Assembly (NCBI GenBank): GCA_000717735.1
Contig: JOBE01000022.1
Location: 110,902-174,901 of the forward strand
Reading direction: 5' to 3'
Source of the DNA: Streptomyces griseoluteus
Lineage (GTDB): Bacteria; Actinomycetota; Actinomycetes; Streptomycetales; Streptomycetaceae
DNA length: 64,000 nucleotides
Under the pieces are notes generated by a model. The model was not told where the DNA came from, did not search any database, and saw nothing but the letters and a program-made list of their open reading frames with translations. Positions 37,447 to 46,985 of the stretch are shown one piece after another. A program made the position numbers and the translations under genes. The stretch's first letter is position 1. Each line of letters starts with the position of its first letter.

Positions 37447-38973
37447 TCAGCTCCGGTTGAACATGGCGAGCATGCGACGCGTCACCGCGAAGCCGCCGAA
37501 GACGTTGATACTGGCCAGAAGGATCGCCACGGACGACAGCACCGTGACCGTCGTGCTCGTGTGGCCGATCTGCAGGAGCGCGCCGACGACGATGATCCCG
37601 GAGATCGCGTTCGTCACGGACATCAGCGGCGTGTGCAGCGCGTGGTGCACGTGCCCGATCACGTAGTAACCGATCACGATCGCAAGGACGAAGACCGTCA
37701 CACGGGGCAAGAGCGCCGCCGGGGCGAACCCCACGGCGAGGAACAGCGCCAGCGCGCCCAGGGCGACGCCGCCGAACTTCTGCTTCGGCGTCATCGGCGC
37801 CTTCTTCGGCGCCGGCTGCGCCGAGGCGGCGGCGGGCGCGGGGGCCGGGGCCGCCGATACCTGCACCGGCGGGGGCGGCCACGCCGACTCGCCCTCGCGT
37901 ACGACGGTGATCGAGCGCTGCACCGGGTCGTCCCAGTCGAGGACCAGGAGGCCGTCCTTGCCGGGCGTCATCAGCTTCAGCAGGTTGACCAGGTTCGTGC
38001 CGTACAGCTGCGAGGCCTGGGCCGACAGCCGGCCCGCCAGATCCGTGTATCCGATGATCGTCACGCCGTTGTCCGTGACGGCCTTCTCGCCCTTCACGGT
38101 GCCCTCGACGTTACCGCCGTTGGCGGCCGCCATGTCGACGATCACCGACCCCGGCTTCATGCTCGCCACCATCTCCGCGGTGATCAGCGTCGGCGCGGGA
38201 CGGCCCGGGATCAGCGCGGTGGTGATGACGATGTCGACCTCGCGGCACTGCGCGGCGTAGAGCTCGGCCTCGCGCGCCTTGTAGTCGTCGCCCATCTCCT
38301 TGGCGTAGCCGGTCTTCGAGACCTCCACCTCGGGGGACGCGATCGACAGGTACTCGCCGCCCAGCGACCGGACCTGGTCGGCCACCTCCGGACGCGGGTC
38401 GGTCGCCCGTACGATCGCACCGAGCGAACCGGACGCGCCGATCGCCGCGAGACCCGCCACGCCCGCACCCGCGACGAGCACCTTCGCCGGCGGAACCTTG
38501 CCCGCCGCGGTCACCTGGCCGGTGAAGAAGCGCCCGAACTCGTGCGCGGCCTCGATGACGGCCCGGTAGCCGGCGATGTTCGCCATCGACGACAGCACGT
38601 CCATCGACTGCGCCCGGCTGATGCGCGGCACGGCGTCCATCGACAGCGCCGTGAAGGGACGCCGGCCCAGCTCCTCGACCATCGCCGGGTCGAAGGCCGG
38701 CGAGAACAGGGCGATCACCGTCGCCTCCGGCCGCACTCGGTCCAACTGCGCCGGACTCGGGGCGTTGACGCCCAGCACCACGTCCGCGCCCGCCGCGTCG
38801 CCGACGGTCGCGCCGGCGGCCTCGTAGGCACTGTCGGTGAATCCGGCCGCGACCCCCGCGCCCGGGTCGACGACCACGTCGTACCCCAGTTTGCGGATCT
38901 GCTGGATCGTGGCAGGCGTGGCCGCAACCCGACTCTCACCTGCCCGCCCTTCCTTGAGGACTCCGACAATCAC
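37447..38973 (-). CDS. pntA: NAD(P) transhydrogenase alpha subunit
   Basis: The 508-residue subunit has domain I for NAD(H) binding ('[18 protein letters not shown]' Rossmann loop near residue 165, 'ATDPRPEV'), an Ala/Pro-rich linker at about 375-405 and three to four membrane helices forming part of the proton channel ('[21 protein letters not shown]'). Fusion of both alpha parts in one chain is the E. coli type rather than the split PntAA/PntAB form. The GTG at 38973 is preceded by GGAG. It opens the pntAB operon. Confidence 0.95.
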   Translation of the reverse strand: MIVGVLKEGRAGESRVAATPATIQQIRKLGYDVVVDPGAGVAAGFTDSAYEAAGATVGDAAGADVVLGVNAPSPAQLDRVRPEATVIALFSPAFDPAMVEELGRRPFTALSMDAVPRISRAQSMDVLSSMANIAGYRAVIEAAHEFGRFFTGQVTAAGKVPPAKVLVAGAGVAGLAAIGASGSLGAIVRATDPRPEVADQVRSLGGEYLSIASPEVEVSKTGYAKEMGDDYKAREAELYAAQCREVDIVITTALIPGRPAPTLITAEMVASMKPGSVIVDMAAANGGNVEGTVKGEKAVTDNGVTIIGYTDLAGRLSAQASQLYGTNLVNLLKLMTPGKDGLLVLDWDDPVQRSITVVREGESAWPPPPVQVSAAPAPAPAAASAQPAPKKAPMTPKQKFGGVALGALALFLAVGFAPAALLPRVTVFVLAIVIGYYVIGHVHHALHTPLMSVTNAISGIIVVGALLQIGHTSTTVTVLSSVAILLASINVFGGFAVTRRMLAMFNRS

Positions 38974-39197
38974 GGGTGTTCTCCGTTCGCTGTTCAGGCC
39001 GTCACCGGCACGTTCTCGACACGATCAGAAGTGCACCCGCAATGACCCGGAGCACGACGCTCAGCTTGGCCGTCGAGAGCTCCCCTTGAACAGCTCTCAC
39101 AAGTGAGGCACACGCAACACTCAACGGAACACGAACCCCATGCATCACATGGCATCGTGCATCTGTCACCTACTCCTGGGCCGCCGTGGAGGACCGC

Positions 39198-40313
39198 ATG
39201 ACCCGCACCACACCCCCACGACCCGTCGACGTCGAAGCCGTTTTCCCCGCCCTCTCCGCCCATCGGCGTACGGCCACGCGCCTGCATCCCCGCCGTGGCG
39301 TGGCGAAGGCCGACGAGAGCTCGCTGGCGGGACCGCTGTGGTGGCCGGCCGACGAGCCGTGGCCGGTGTGCACCGCGGTGCACCCCAAGGCCAAGGGTCA
39401 TCGGCTGAACGACGTGCGGCTCGAGCGGCGCATCCTCGCGGAGGCGAGGGGACGCGAGCTCTCCGACGAGGAGCGGCGGATCCTCGGCGCCGTCACACCG
39501 GGACGACACGCCCCGGACCTCCGGGACGAGGATCCTCTCCCGCTGCTGGCCGTCGCCCAGCTGTACACGCGGGACATCCCCGACCTCGTCGGCCCGGAAG
39601 GCCACGACCTGCTCCAAGTGTTCTGGTGCCCCTTCGAGGTCCACGGCCCCGACCGCACCATCGAGGTCGTGCTGAGGTGGCGGCGCTCTCGGGAAGTCGG
39701 CGACGTCCTGACGCACCGGCCCGAGCCTCCGGTGGCGGGCCGCCGGGAATGCGTACCCACCCCGTGCGTCCTGCACCCCGAGCAGGTCGTCGAGCACGAG
39801 TACCTGGGCCTGCTGAGCGAAGAACTCCAGGAGGCCATCGCCGACTGGGAGGAGGGCCTGCTGGACGAGGAGGAGGACGAGGAGGACGCGTCCGACTCCT
39901 CCGAGCCGCAGAGCTACGACACCTATGAGGAGTACGAGGCCGCGATGGCCCGGGCGCGGACGGAGGAGGAGTACGAGGTCGACTACATGGGCGACCTTTC
40001 CCTCGCCCCGGGATGGAAGGTGGGCGGCTTCGCCTCCTGGCACCTCACCGATCCCGCACGGGTCGACTGCGCGGTCTGCCGCACACCGATGCCTCCCCTG
40101 CTCACGGTCGACAAGGGGGAGTGCGACGGCGGTTCGAGAAGCTGGCTTCCGCTCGAGGACCGCGATTCGACCGACGCCCCGGACGTGATCGATCCGGACG
40201 CGATCGACCCGATCGTGATCGACCCGGTCGGCGTCTACCTCGGCCGCGGCTCGATGCGCGTGCACACCTGTCCCGCCGACCCGGAACACCCGCACCGGCT
40301 CAGCTTCCAGTAG
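39198..40313 (+). CDS. DUF1963/YwqG-like protein of unknown function
   Basis: The 371-residue soluble protein contains 'GPLWWPADEPWPVC' near the N-terminus and 'PGWKVGGFASWHLTDPARVDCAVCRTPMPPLL' late, the pattern of DUF1963/YwqG-like proteins, with a CxxC pair that may bind metal. A strongly acidic Glu/Asp run (about residues 215-245) splits the domain, and 'VIDPDAIDPIVIDP' is an odd IDP-repeat. Function is unknown; relatives often occur near SMI1/KNR4 immunity-type proteins. GGAGG 5 nt upstream fixes the ATG at 39198 rather than the GTG at 39186. Confidence 0.75.
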   Translation: MTRTTPPRPVDVEAVFPALSAHRRTATRLHPRRGVAKADESSLAGPLWWPADEPWPVCTAVHPKAKGHRLNDVRLERRILAEARGRELSDEERRILGAVTPGRHAPDLRDEDPLPLLAVAQLYTRDIPDLVGPEGHDLLQVFWCPFEVHGPDRTIEVVLRWRRSREVGDVLTHRPEPPVAGRRECVPTPCVLHPEQVVEHEYLGLLSEELQEAIADWEEGLLDEEEDEEDASDSSEPQSYDTYEEYEAAMARARTEEEYEVDYMGDLSLAPGWKVGGFASWHLTDPARVDCAVCRTPMPPLLTVDKGECDGGSRSWLPLEDRDSTDAPDVIDPDAIDPIVIDPVGVYLGRGSMRVHTCPADPEHPHRLSFQ

Positions 40314-40359
40314 GCGCCAAGGCGGTGCCCTCCTCCCGCAGCACCCGCTCGGGCTGTCG

Positions 40360-40965
40360 CTACCGCTTCACGCGGCCGCGGACCGCGAGGAGCGTGAGGC
40401 CGATCAGGGCGGGTTCGAGGATGCGAGAGGTCATCTCGACATAGGTTCCGGCGGTGGTCAGGTCCTGGCCGGAGGACCGGAAGACGACGGAGTTGATGAC
40501 CACCCTCAGGGACTTCTCGAACCGTTCGTCCGAAAGGCGCCGACCGTACGGGCCTTCCGGGTTGACGGGATCCGCCTTGTCCGTGGTCAGGGTGAAACCG
40601 GTGCCGGTGACCTGACCGGTGCTCCGCGGTGCGGGGTCGTCCTTCGGAACGCCCCACACCATCATCGCCAGCACGGTCGCGGTCATCGCCAGCAGCAGCC
40701 AGCCGAGGGCGCGTGTCGCCCGCAAGCCGTACCCGGAGGCCGCCCAGTAGAGGAGGAGTGCCCGTTCCCCCCAGGGCGATTCGCGGTCGTGGCGCCGCAT
40801 CTCCATCTCGCCGTAGTAGAAGTCGGCGGCTCCCGGCTCGTTCTTCCCGTCCTCGAGTGCCTTGCGCAGCTGGCGGTAGGTAGACCGGTGCCAAGGCCGC
40901 GGGTTCTCGTATGTCCGTGTCCCCGGGTGCCGGCGTCCAGCCCTGCGTGTGCTGCCTGGCGGCAC
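40360..40965 (-). pseudogene. C-terminal fragment of a pentapeptide-repeat membrane protein
   Basis: The readable part starts with 'TYRQLRKALEDGKNEPGAADFYYGEMEMRRHD' and continues through a membrane helix (ALGWLLLAMTATVLAMMVWG) and a second one at the end. Streptomycete proteins with this tail carry a long pentapeptide-repeat domain before it; here that domain is absent and the frame runs into unrelated basic residues. The open frame to 40965 has no ribosome site. Probably a truncated gene. Confidence 0.6.
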
Positions 40966-41203
40966 GCTCGCTCCCGCGTCGGCCGGACCGGGAAGGGCGG
41001 GTCCCCAAGAACGATCAAGGGGAGGTAACCGATTCGGGAAACCCGGCCCGTCTCGAGCGCCGGGCCGGTAGCCGGCATGCCCCCTCGGGTGGGCCTACGG
41101 CGACGGGGGCCATGGCCGGCACGCACTCCAGCGTGCGTACAACGTCACCTTCGGATGGGGCGACGGGTTCTGAGTGCCACGCCGAAGGAGTGCGAGCCCT
41201 GCG

Positions 41204-41809
41204 TCAGGGCCGGAGTCCGATGCGGTTGAGGGCGATCACGCTGAGGTCGGTGATGGCCTGCCGGTCCCCCTGACGCCAGGCGTCGGCCCATCCTCCTGGC
41301 GGGGCCGGGAGTTCGGCGAGCGCGCCCGGAGGGCCGGTGAGGGCACGCAGGGCGAGCAGGTCCGTGCCTCCGGGAGCCTCCGCGAGGCGGCGCAGGGTGC
41401 TGCTGCGCCGGATCCAGAGCAGACGCGGCGGGAGCCACAGCAGCAGGACGAAGAGCACCGGGATGACGATGAGGGCCGTCGTGATCACGTTGGCGACCTG
41501 GCTGACGGATTCCTGGAAGGACACTCCCGCGTCGGCGAAGCCGGAGCCGGCACTGGCCGCGGACTGGAGCGGCTGCTTCAGGATGTCGCCGATGAGCGGC
41601 ACGTCCGATGCCGCGTCTCCGGCGTTGCCGAGTTCTTCGGCGAGGTCGTTGCCGGCACTTTCCACCTTGCGCCCCGGTTCCGCCAGCAGCATGATCGTCT
41701 CGCGGACGGCGAAGGCCGCCCAGACGGCGGTGGCGATCAGGGCTACGGCGATCAGGTCGACAAGCACCTGACGGTTTCGGCGTGCGGGTGTCTGGGCGTA
41801 GAAGCGCAA
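41204..41809 (-). CDS. Two-helix membrane protein, conserved in streptomycetes
   Basis: The 201-residue protein has a short cytoplasmic start ('RFYAQTPARRNRQ'), membrane helices at about 16-40 and 108-128 and an external amphipathic loop with 'DVPLIGDILKQPL' between them. The C-terminal cytoplasmic part ends 'WRQGDRQAITDLSVIALNRIGLRP'. No enzymatic motif is visible. The start is a TTG at 41809, with GGAG 7 nt upstream. Confidence 0.75.
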   Translation of the reverse strand: MRFYAQTPARRNRQVLVDLIAVALIATAVWAAFAVRETIMLLAEPGRKVESAGNDLAEELGNAGDAASDVPLIGDILKQPLQSAASAGSGFADAGVSFQESVSQVANVITTALIVIPVLFVLLLWLPPRLLWIRRSSTLRRLAEAPGGTDLLALRALTGPPGALAELPAPPGGWADAWRQGDRQAITDLSVIALNRIGLRP

Positions 41810-42223
41810 TCAAGGGCTCCTGTTCGAGTCCGGGCGTCGAGGAGGTCCGGCCGCGACTCCACTGTCCCACCGTGCCTGATGGGTACACCTGTAGGACACG
41901 AGGCGCGTCGGGAGTTCTGCGTCGATGTCCCCTCTGCCTTCCGGCCGTGGTCCACGGGGTGCCCCTACGTCTTCGGGCAAGGAAAACGGGGGGAGCGATC
42001 AGAGGGGGCCATCCCGGCGGACGCGAGGAGCAGTGCGTCTGCACCTCGGCCGAGGCGCTCCTCACCTCCTCCGGACGACGACGCGCACCGTGGGTGCGCA
42101 GTCGTCCGTCCTGGTGGGTGGCTGACGGGGCGTCCGATCGAGCGGAGAACCGGGCCCGGCAGGCGTGGATCGACTTCCTCCGCCCCGCCAGCCCATACGC
42201 TCGCTGACGATCAAGGAGGTCGG
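41810..42223. other. Intergenic region without a recognised gene
   Basis: These 414 bp separate the divergent membrane-protein and lipoprotein genes. Open frames exist but have weak codon bias and no ribosome sites. AAGGAGGT at 42213-42220 is the only clear signal and serves the lipoprotein. Confidence 0.5.
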
Positions 42224-42568
42224 ATGCGGTTCCGGATCGTCCGTGGCGTACGCGCCGCGGTGCTCGCATTGCTGATGCTGCTGGGTATGGCGGGGTTTGC
42301 CGCCTGCGATCCCGATAAACCGGACCCCGCCCCCACGACCGCGCCGACCGAGGACACGGACGATCCTTCGACGGAGGAGACGCGGGATCCGACGAACACG
42401 TCGCCCGGGGGCTATGTCCCTCCCCCGCCTCCCCCGCCGACGGAGACCGCCGACGAAACGACCGAGCCGCCCTTCGACCCGACCCAGCCGCCCGGCTCGC
42501 CGACGCCCGAGGAGAGCTCACCGGAGAACCCCGAGCTTCCCTCGGAGCCGGCTCCCGGGGCCACGTGA
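42224..42568 (+). CDS. Pro/Thr/Glu-rich lipoprotein
   Basis: A 114-residue precursor with a lipoprotein signal (VLALLMLLGMAGFAAC, Cys about 28) followed by an almost entirely low-complexity chain of Pro, Thr, Glu, Asp and Ser, including a PPPPPPP run. It is probably a disordered, surface-exposed spacer anchored by lipid. An optimal AAGGAGGT lies just before the ATG. Its stop overlaps the GTG of the membrane protein that follows (GTGA), so the two are made together. Confidence 0.75.
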   Translation: MRFRIVRGVRAAVLALLMLLGMAGFAACDPDKPDPAPTTAPTEDTDDPSTEETRDPTNTSPGGYVPPPPPPPTETADETTEPPFDPTQPPGSPTPEESSPENPELPSEPAPGAT

Positions 42569-43446
42569 GCGAGCCTTTCGCGCACGGGACGGAGCAGCAC
42601 CCGCCCAGCGCCGGGAAACCGCTGCGTCAGGCCGGGGGCGATCGCTACGGGCCGTCCGCCCTCGTCAAGATCGTCGTCGCTCAGGGGACGTTCATCGCCG
42701 CGCTGATGTTCTACATCGGCGCGATCTACACCAGCACGTACTACGACTACTTCAATCTCCACTGGGGTTCGATGAACCTGGGGTTCAGCCAGGTCGCCCT
42801 GGAGAGCCTGAATCTGCTGAACCTGGACATCATGGTGGCGGCCGGGTGCGCGTTCCTGCTGGTCTGTGTCCCGTGGAGCCGCCGACCCCGTCGTGTGACG
42901 CGGATCGAGGCTGCCGCGGCGCGCTGGTACCCGCTCTTCGTGGTCGCGGGGATCGTGCTGCTCGCGCTGTGGCACGAGATCCAGCCGTACGGCTGGGTCG
43001 GACCCCTGACCATCGCGGTCGGGCTTCTTCTGAGCCAGTGCCGGGATGCCGAGGGGCGGCGTCCGCAAGGGTTCCGCCGCCAGGCCGTGCCGGTCTTCGC
43101 CGCCGGCGTCTTCCTCTTCTGGACGGTGACCAACGTGGCCTGGCAGCAGGGCAGGCAGGACGCTCAGGCGCACGCTGTGGCCGTCACCAGCTGGACGGGA
43201 GTCCTCGTTCTCAGCACCAAACCACTGAGCCTGCCGACGGATTCCGTGCGAGAGGAGAAGCTCTCGCACGACCGCCTGCACCCTTACCGGTACTCAGATC
43301 TGCGGCTGCTCACGGAACACGACGGCCGCTACTTCGTGGTGCCGCGTGACTGGGACGCGCAGGTGGACGAGATCTACGTCATTCGGGAGAGCGAGGCCAT
43401 CTGGATCGCGCTGACCCCCGGCACGCGGCCCCGGCTGATGGACTGA
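42565..43446 (+). CDS. Multi-pass membrane protein of unknown function
   Basis: The 293-residue protein has five probable helices (about residues 35-55, 88-106, 121-140, 147-163 and 174-193) and a C-terminal cytoplasmic or external domain of about 90 residues ('SDLRLLTEHDGRYFVVPRDWDAQVDEIYVIRESEAIWI'). Pfam-level family is not recognised. The GTG start overlaps the preceding lipoprotein stop, suggesting a lipoprotein/membrane-protein complex. Confidence 0.75.
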   Translation: MSEPFAHGTEQHPPSAGKPLRQAGGDRYGPSALVKIVVAQGTFIAALMFYIGAIYTSTYYDYFNLHWGSMNLGFSQVALESLNLLNLDIMVAAGCAFLLVCVPWSRRPRRVTRIEAAAARWYPLFVVAGIVLLALWHEIQPYGWVGPLTIAVGLLLSQCRDAEGRRPQGFRRQAVPVFAAGVFLFWTVTNVAWQQGRQDAQAHAVAVTSWTGVLVLSTKPLSLPTDSVREEKLSHDRLHPYRYSDLRLLTEHDGRYFVVPRDWDAQVDEIYVIRESEAIWIALTPGTRPRLMD

Positions 43447-43568
43447 AGGAGCCGGGGTGGCCGCTGATCAGCCGGCGGCGGGTACGTCACCCTCGCCACG
43501 GTCATGCCACGCACCCGCCCGGCCATGCCCCGCGCATGGCTTGCCCGGACGGGCTCGACGATGAAGTG

Positions 43569-43859
43569 TCAGCCCTCGTCAAAGCCGTGGAAGGTCCCTG
43601 ATCCGTCAGCGGCGTCGGCGTATTCCGCAAAGTCCATGTTGGCGATGGTGAGGTTGGCCGAGATGTCAGGGAACCACCGGGCCGGGACCCTGAACGTCCG
43701 CCCGGGTTCGCCTGAGAGGTCCACGGCCAGGAGCGGGTGATCCGGGTCATTCATCGTGGTTGCGTCTGCCAGAAACACGTCGCCGATCTGGTCACCTTCG
43801 TCCGCAGCAGCCTCTTCATCCACCAATGCCCGGACCTCCATGCTGGCCACCAAGGACAT
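43569..43859 (-). pseudogene. C-terminal fragment of a DUF6924-like protein
   Basis: About 90 residues match the end of the streptomycete DUF6924 pattern: 'DVFLADATTMNDPDHPLLAVDLSGEPGRTFRVPARWFP' and 'ANLTIANMDFAEYADAADGSGTFHGF'. The usual N-terminal 'RTDF.DDAAW' part is missing, and the frame meets a gene on the opposite strand at about 43845. Candidate starts at 43859 and 43841 lack good ribosome sites, so I regard it as truncated. Confidence 0.6.
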
Positions 43860-43866
43860 GGACTTC

Positions 43867-44423
43867 ATGAAGCCCACCATCACGTTCAATCTGCGCGCGC
43901 AGACGGTGATCGTGACCGGCGGACCGGTCCCCCAACTCCCCGGAAGACATCCGACGCCGAGGCTCCGGCGATCGGCTACGGAGAGGCCACCGGCGGCTGC
44001 TTCGGCGAGATCGCCGGGCAGTGGCACGGCGCCGAGGCCGGCATGGCGACGGCGGAGTTCCCCAGCAGCGACAAGGCGGAGATCCGCGTCGCCGATGCCG
44101 CGGTCAAAGCCATCACCGCCACATGGAACGCCAACACCACTGAGACGAACGCAGAGCCCATCGGCACGGGCGACGGCATCAGCCTCGGGTTCGACCCTGT
44201 CGAGAACTCCGCGTATGTATGGACCGACGACCCTGACGGGCGTTTCACCAGCCGCGCCTCCCGGTCCAAGCTCGCAGGCACTGTGGAGGAAGCCGTCTGC
44301 CGCAAACTCATGGAAGAGTCCAACAACAACAGGATCTGGAACCACACTCGCTGGGCCGTCGCCGTCTACGACACGTACACCAACGGCCGCCAATTCATCG
44401 GCTCAGGCACCTGCACATCCTGA
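43867..44423 (+). pseudogene. Small hypothetical gene with a frameshift
   Basis: An ATG at 43867 begins 'KPTITFNLRAQTVIVTGGPVPQLPG', and a second frame then continues 'KTSDAEAPAIGYGEATGGCFGEIAGQWHGAEAG' to a good C-terminus ('NHTRWAVAVYDTYTNGRQFIGSGTCTS'). The two parts join smoothly if one base is gained or lost at about 43935-43945. Both halves look coding, so this is one about 185-residue gene broken by a frameshift or a sequencing error. No signal peptide or known domain is recognised. Confidence 0.55.
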
Positions 44424-44546
44424 GCCCAACGGCCACGGCGTTCTCTCTCGACGCAGCGAGCGCGGCTCCGGTGACGGGCTCGGGAACCGTTCCCCCGGAT
44501 CCTGCGTGAAACCTTGATGGTTCAGTCGGCTGGTGGAGGGGATCTG

Positions 44547-45116
44547 ATGAGAACGCGGGCGATGGTGAGCGCGGCAGTATCGGCCTGCGTGGTGCTGGCG
44601 GCGTGTGCGTGCGGTCCGGAGAAGGCGAAGGAGGACGCGGCCGCGAAGCCTTCGCAGCAGCAGCCCGCGTCCACGACGGCGAAAGGGCCGTCGGCCTCGC
44701 CGTCGGTGTCCGCCGGCACCGAGAAGCCGTCGGCCGCCCCTACCGGCAAGCAGCCCGCGCCCATGACGAAAGAGCGCGCGATCCAACGGTACGAGCAGTA
44801 CCTCCACGGCCTTGGGCGTGAGGACATCGACACGGTCTGCGAGGTGGCCGGGCCGGGCGCGAAGAAGGCACAGGACCAGGGATTCGGTCCGTGCACGTCG
44901 ACGTACGTCATCGTGTTCCAGATGATCTCACCCGCGCAGAAGAAGGCCCTGCAAACCGCGACGGTCGATCCGCAGCGCGTCGTCGTGCGTACCCTCGACA
45001 AGATCGAGATGCCGCTCGAAGCGGTCAGGTCCTCCGCCACCTTCACCGAGAGCGACCTCGGCAGCTACACCCTGGAGTACCTCAAGGACGACTATTACAT
45101 CACCGACGGTCAGTGA
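44547..45116 (+). CDS. Small lipoprotein with Ser/Pro linker and C-terminal NTF2-like domain
   Basis: The 189-residue precursor has a lipoprotein signal (AVSACVVLAACACG, with the lipobox LAAC), a disordered Ala/Ser/Pro/Lys-rich linker to about residue 75 and a folded C-terminal domain ('RAIQRYEQYLHGLGREDIDTVCEVAGPGAKKAQ'), similar in layout to mycobacterial/streptomycete Rv0361-like lipoproteins with a cystatin/NTF2-type fold (inference). Function unknown. GGAGGGG about 5 nt before the ATG at 44547 decides the start. Confidence 0.8.
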   Translation: MRTRAMVSAAVSACVVLAACACGPEKAKEDAAAKPSQQQPASTTAKGPSASPSVSAGTEKPSAAPTGKQPAPMTKERAIQRYEQYLHGLGREDIDTVCEVAGPGAKKAQDQGFGPCTSTYVIVFQMISPAQKKALQTATVDPQRVVVRTLDKIEMPLEAVRSSATFTESDLGSYTLEYLKDDYYITDGQ

Positions 45117-45256
45117 CCTGCCGTACGCGACCGTCTGGGCAGTTTCGTTCGGATCATCGTGCCGACCGTCTGAAAGTGCCTGCGATGAACCGCTCCTGCG
45201 CGGCCTGCATACACCAGACCCCGCTCTCTGATCCGGCCTGATCAAAACGAAAGACT

Positions 45257-45676
45257 CTAGTGCCAGCCGCCACAGATCGGGCCGCCGTCGGCATCCCGCT
45301 TGCACGCACGGTAAGCGTGACTTGTGCCGACCATGAGGGAGTATGCGGGGCGCGAGGGTTTTGCGTTCACGTCGTACAACGCTCCTCCGCGGATCTGGAT
45401 CCACCCCCTCCAGTCGTGATTGCCCTTCTCGATGATGACCCAGGCGGCACTGCAGCGCGCGGAGGTACGCAGTTGTACGGCCGGCCCGCCGCCACCGCGG
45501 ATCGGGTTTCCCACGTTCTTGGCGTCTTGGTCGCATCCGGTCGTGTGGGGGTTCTTCCCGTCACAGGCGTAGCCTCGGCAGCTCGCCGCGGCATCCGCCG
45601 CGGGAACCGTGACGCCGCTGCCGATGAATGCGAGCGTGGCTACAGCCGCGATCGTCCAGCGCCGGGTGATGCCCAT
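45257..45676 (-). CDS. DUF2690-family secreted protein
   Basis: The 139-residue precursor has a signal peptide (IAAVATLAFIGSGVTVPAADA, cut near residue 32) and the DUF2690 pattern in the mature part: 'CRGYACDGKNPHTTGCDQDAKNV' followed by 'VQLRTSARCSAAWVII' and a final 'GPICGGW'. Six Cys suggest disulfides. Such domains occur in actinobacteria as secreted proteins or at the end of membrane-bound regulators; no activity is known. The ATG at 45676 has GAGG 5 nt upstream. Confidence 0.85.
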   Translation of the reverse strand: MGITRRWTIAAVATLAFIGSGVTVPAADAAASCRGYACDGKNPHTTGCDQDAKNVGNPIRGGGGPAVQLRTSARCSAAWVIIEKGNHDWRGWIQIRGGALYDVNAKPSRPAYSLMVGTSHAYRACKRDADGGPICGGWH

Positions 45677-45908
45677 GGACACCTCGTCTCTCTCGGCCTG
45701 CCGGGCAGGCGAAAAGCAATTGGATGTCCTTATTAGTCAAGTTCTGGCCGCCTGTGCCAGATGTGTCCCTGAGGTTCACCGGAAAGAGTCGGCTCCGGCG
45801 CGAGGGTGACTTCGACGGCCTTTACCGGCGTCTGAACCAGGCCGCCGAAGAGACCGAGCCGGAACTTCTCCGCATGGAGTCGGCCGGCCCCTGGCGCGCC
45901 GGGCGTGC

Positions 45909-46262
45909 TCAAAGAGCGTCAAGGTCGGCGAGGTGTTCCCGGGCTTCGGCGAGGCGGCCGGGGCCGGCTGCCGTGCCGAGGGACACGCACCGGGTGAAGA
46001 CGTCCCGGGCCTCGTCGCGGTGCCCGGCGGCCAGCAGGACATCGCCGAGGCGGGACAGGGCGCGGCTTTCCAAGCCCTTGTTGCCGCCGTCGCGCACGAG
46101 GCCCACGGCGACGCGCAGGTGGGCGGCGGCCTCAGGCCAGTTCTCGAGGTGGGAGTGAGACCGGCCGGTGAACATCTCCAGGTTCGTGCGGGCGAAAGCG
46201 GCGATGTGCGGTTCGATGCGATCGCCGGCCTGGTCGAGGAAGGCGAGTGCGCGCACCTGCAC
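45909..46262 (-). pseudogene. C-terminal TPR fragment of a regulator
   Basis: About 115 residues form tetratricopeptide-like helices ('HLRVAVGLVRDGGNKGLESRALSRLGDVLLAAGHRDEARDVF') and end 'EAREHLADLDAL', as in the C-termini of XRE- or AfsR/SARP-type TPR regulators. The DNA-binding part and earlier repeats are missing; the frame begins right beside the stop of the alpha/beta hydrolase gene. It looks like the surviving end of a larger gene. Confidence 0.6.
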
Positions 46263-46271
46263 GCCGGTCGG

Positions 46272-46985
46272 TCAGCTCGCCGCCCGCACCGCGTCCCTGA
46301 TCAGGTCGGCGACCCGGGTGGGCTCGGAGAGGACGACGGCGTGGGAGGCGTCCGGAAGTTCGACGACGACGGCGCCGGCCCGTACGGCGCCGAAGCGCTG
46401 GACCTCGGGGCTGATCGTGCGGTCCGCCCCGGCCACCAGGGCCCAGGACGGTTTCGTCCGCCACGCCGCCGCGGACGCGGTCTCGGTGAAGGCGGCCTTG
46501 GCGAGCGGACGTTGGGACGCTGCCAGAACGCCGGCGACATCCTCGGGCACGTCCGCCGCGAAGACGGAGGGAAAGGCCGCCTCCTCGATGGTGACCTCGA
46601 CTGCCGAGTCACCGTCGAGGAGCGGGTACGTCCACTCCTTCAGGTGGCCCGTCAGCGGGGACTCGGGGAAGCTCCCTTGGAGCCGGCCGAGGCTCTCGCC
46701 CTCGTCGGGCACGTACGCGGCCACGTATACGAGCCCCACGACGTTCTCCGCGGCGCCGGCCACGGTGATCAGCGCACCGCCGTACGCGTGGCCGACGAGG
46801 ACGGCCGGGCCGTCGACCTGGGCCAGGACGGAGGCCAGGTAGGCGGCGTCCGGTGTCAGGCCTCGCAGGGGATTCGCCGGAGCGATCACCGGGATGCCGC
46901 TGCTCCGCAGTTCCGAGATGACGCCTATCCAGCCTGTCGCGTCGGCGAAGGCGCCGTGCACGAGGACGACGGTGGGGTTGGTCAT
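46272..46985 (-). CDS. Alpha/beta-hydrolase-fold protein lacking the nucleophile serine
   Basis: The 237-residue protein has the oxyanion motif 'LVHGAFADATGW' and the late His in 'DASHAVVLSEP', but the nucleophile elbow reads VGHAYGG, with Ala67 where Ser is expected. The fold is complete, so classical esterase chemistry is unlikely; it may bind a ligand or use another mechanism. Some actinobacterial relatives share the Ala variant (from memory, not checked). The gene lies between a TPR fragment and the AraC regulator gene. A decayed relative is visible at 62211-62380. Confidence 0.8.
   Translation of the reverse strand: MTNPTVVLVHGAFADATGWIGVISELRSSGIPVIAPANPLRGLTPDAAYLASVLAQVDGPAVLVGHAYGGALITVAGAAENVVGLVYVAAYVPDEGESLGRLQGSFPESPLTGHLKEWTYPLLDGDSAVEVTIEEAAFPSVFAADVPEDVAGVLAASQRPLAKAAFTETASAAAWRTKPSWALVAGADRTISPEVQRFGAVRAGAVVVELPDASHAVVLSEPTRVADLIRDAVRAAS

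Noticed and set aside
41782..42207. 141-codon plus-strand frame ending 'RPASPYAR'
   Set aside because: Weak codon bias, no start signal and no known family; treated as intergenic.
43872..44393. Upstream extension of the DUF6924 frame on the minus strand
   Set aside because: The extension is antisense to a better coding frame and has no resemblance to DUF6924 N-termini.
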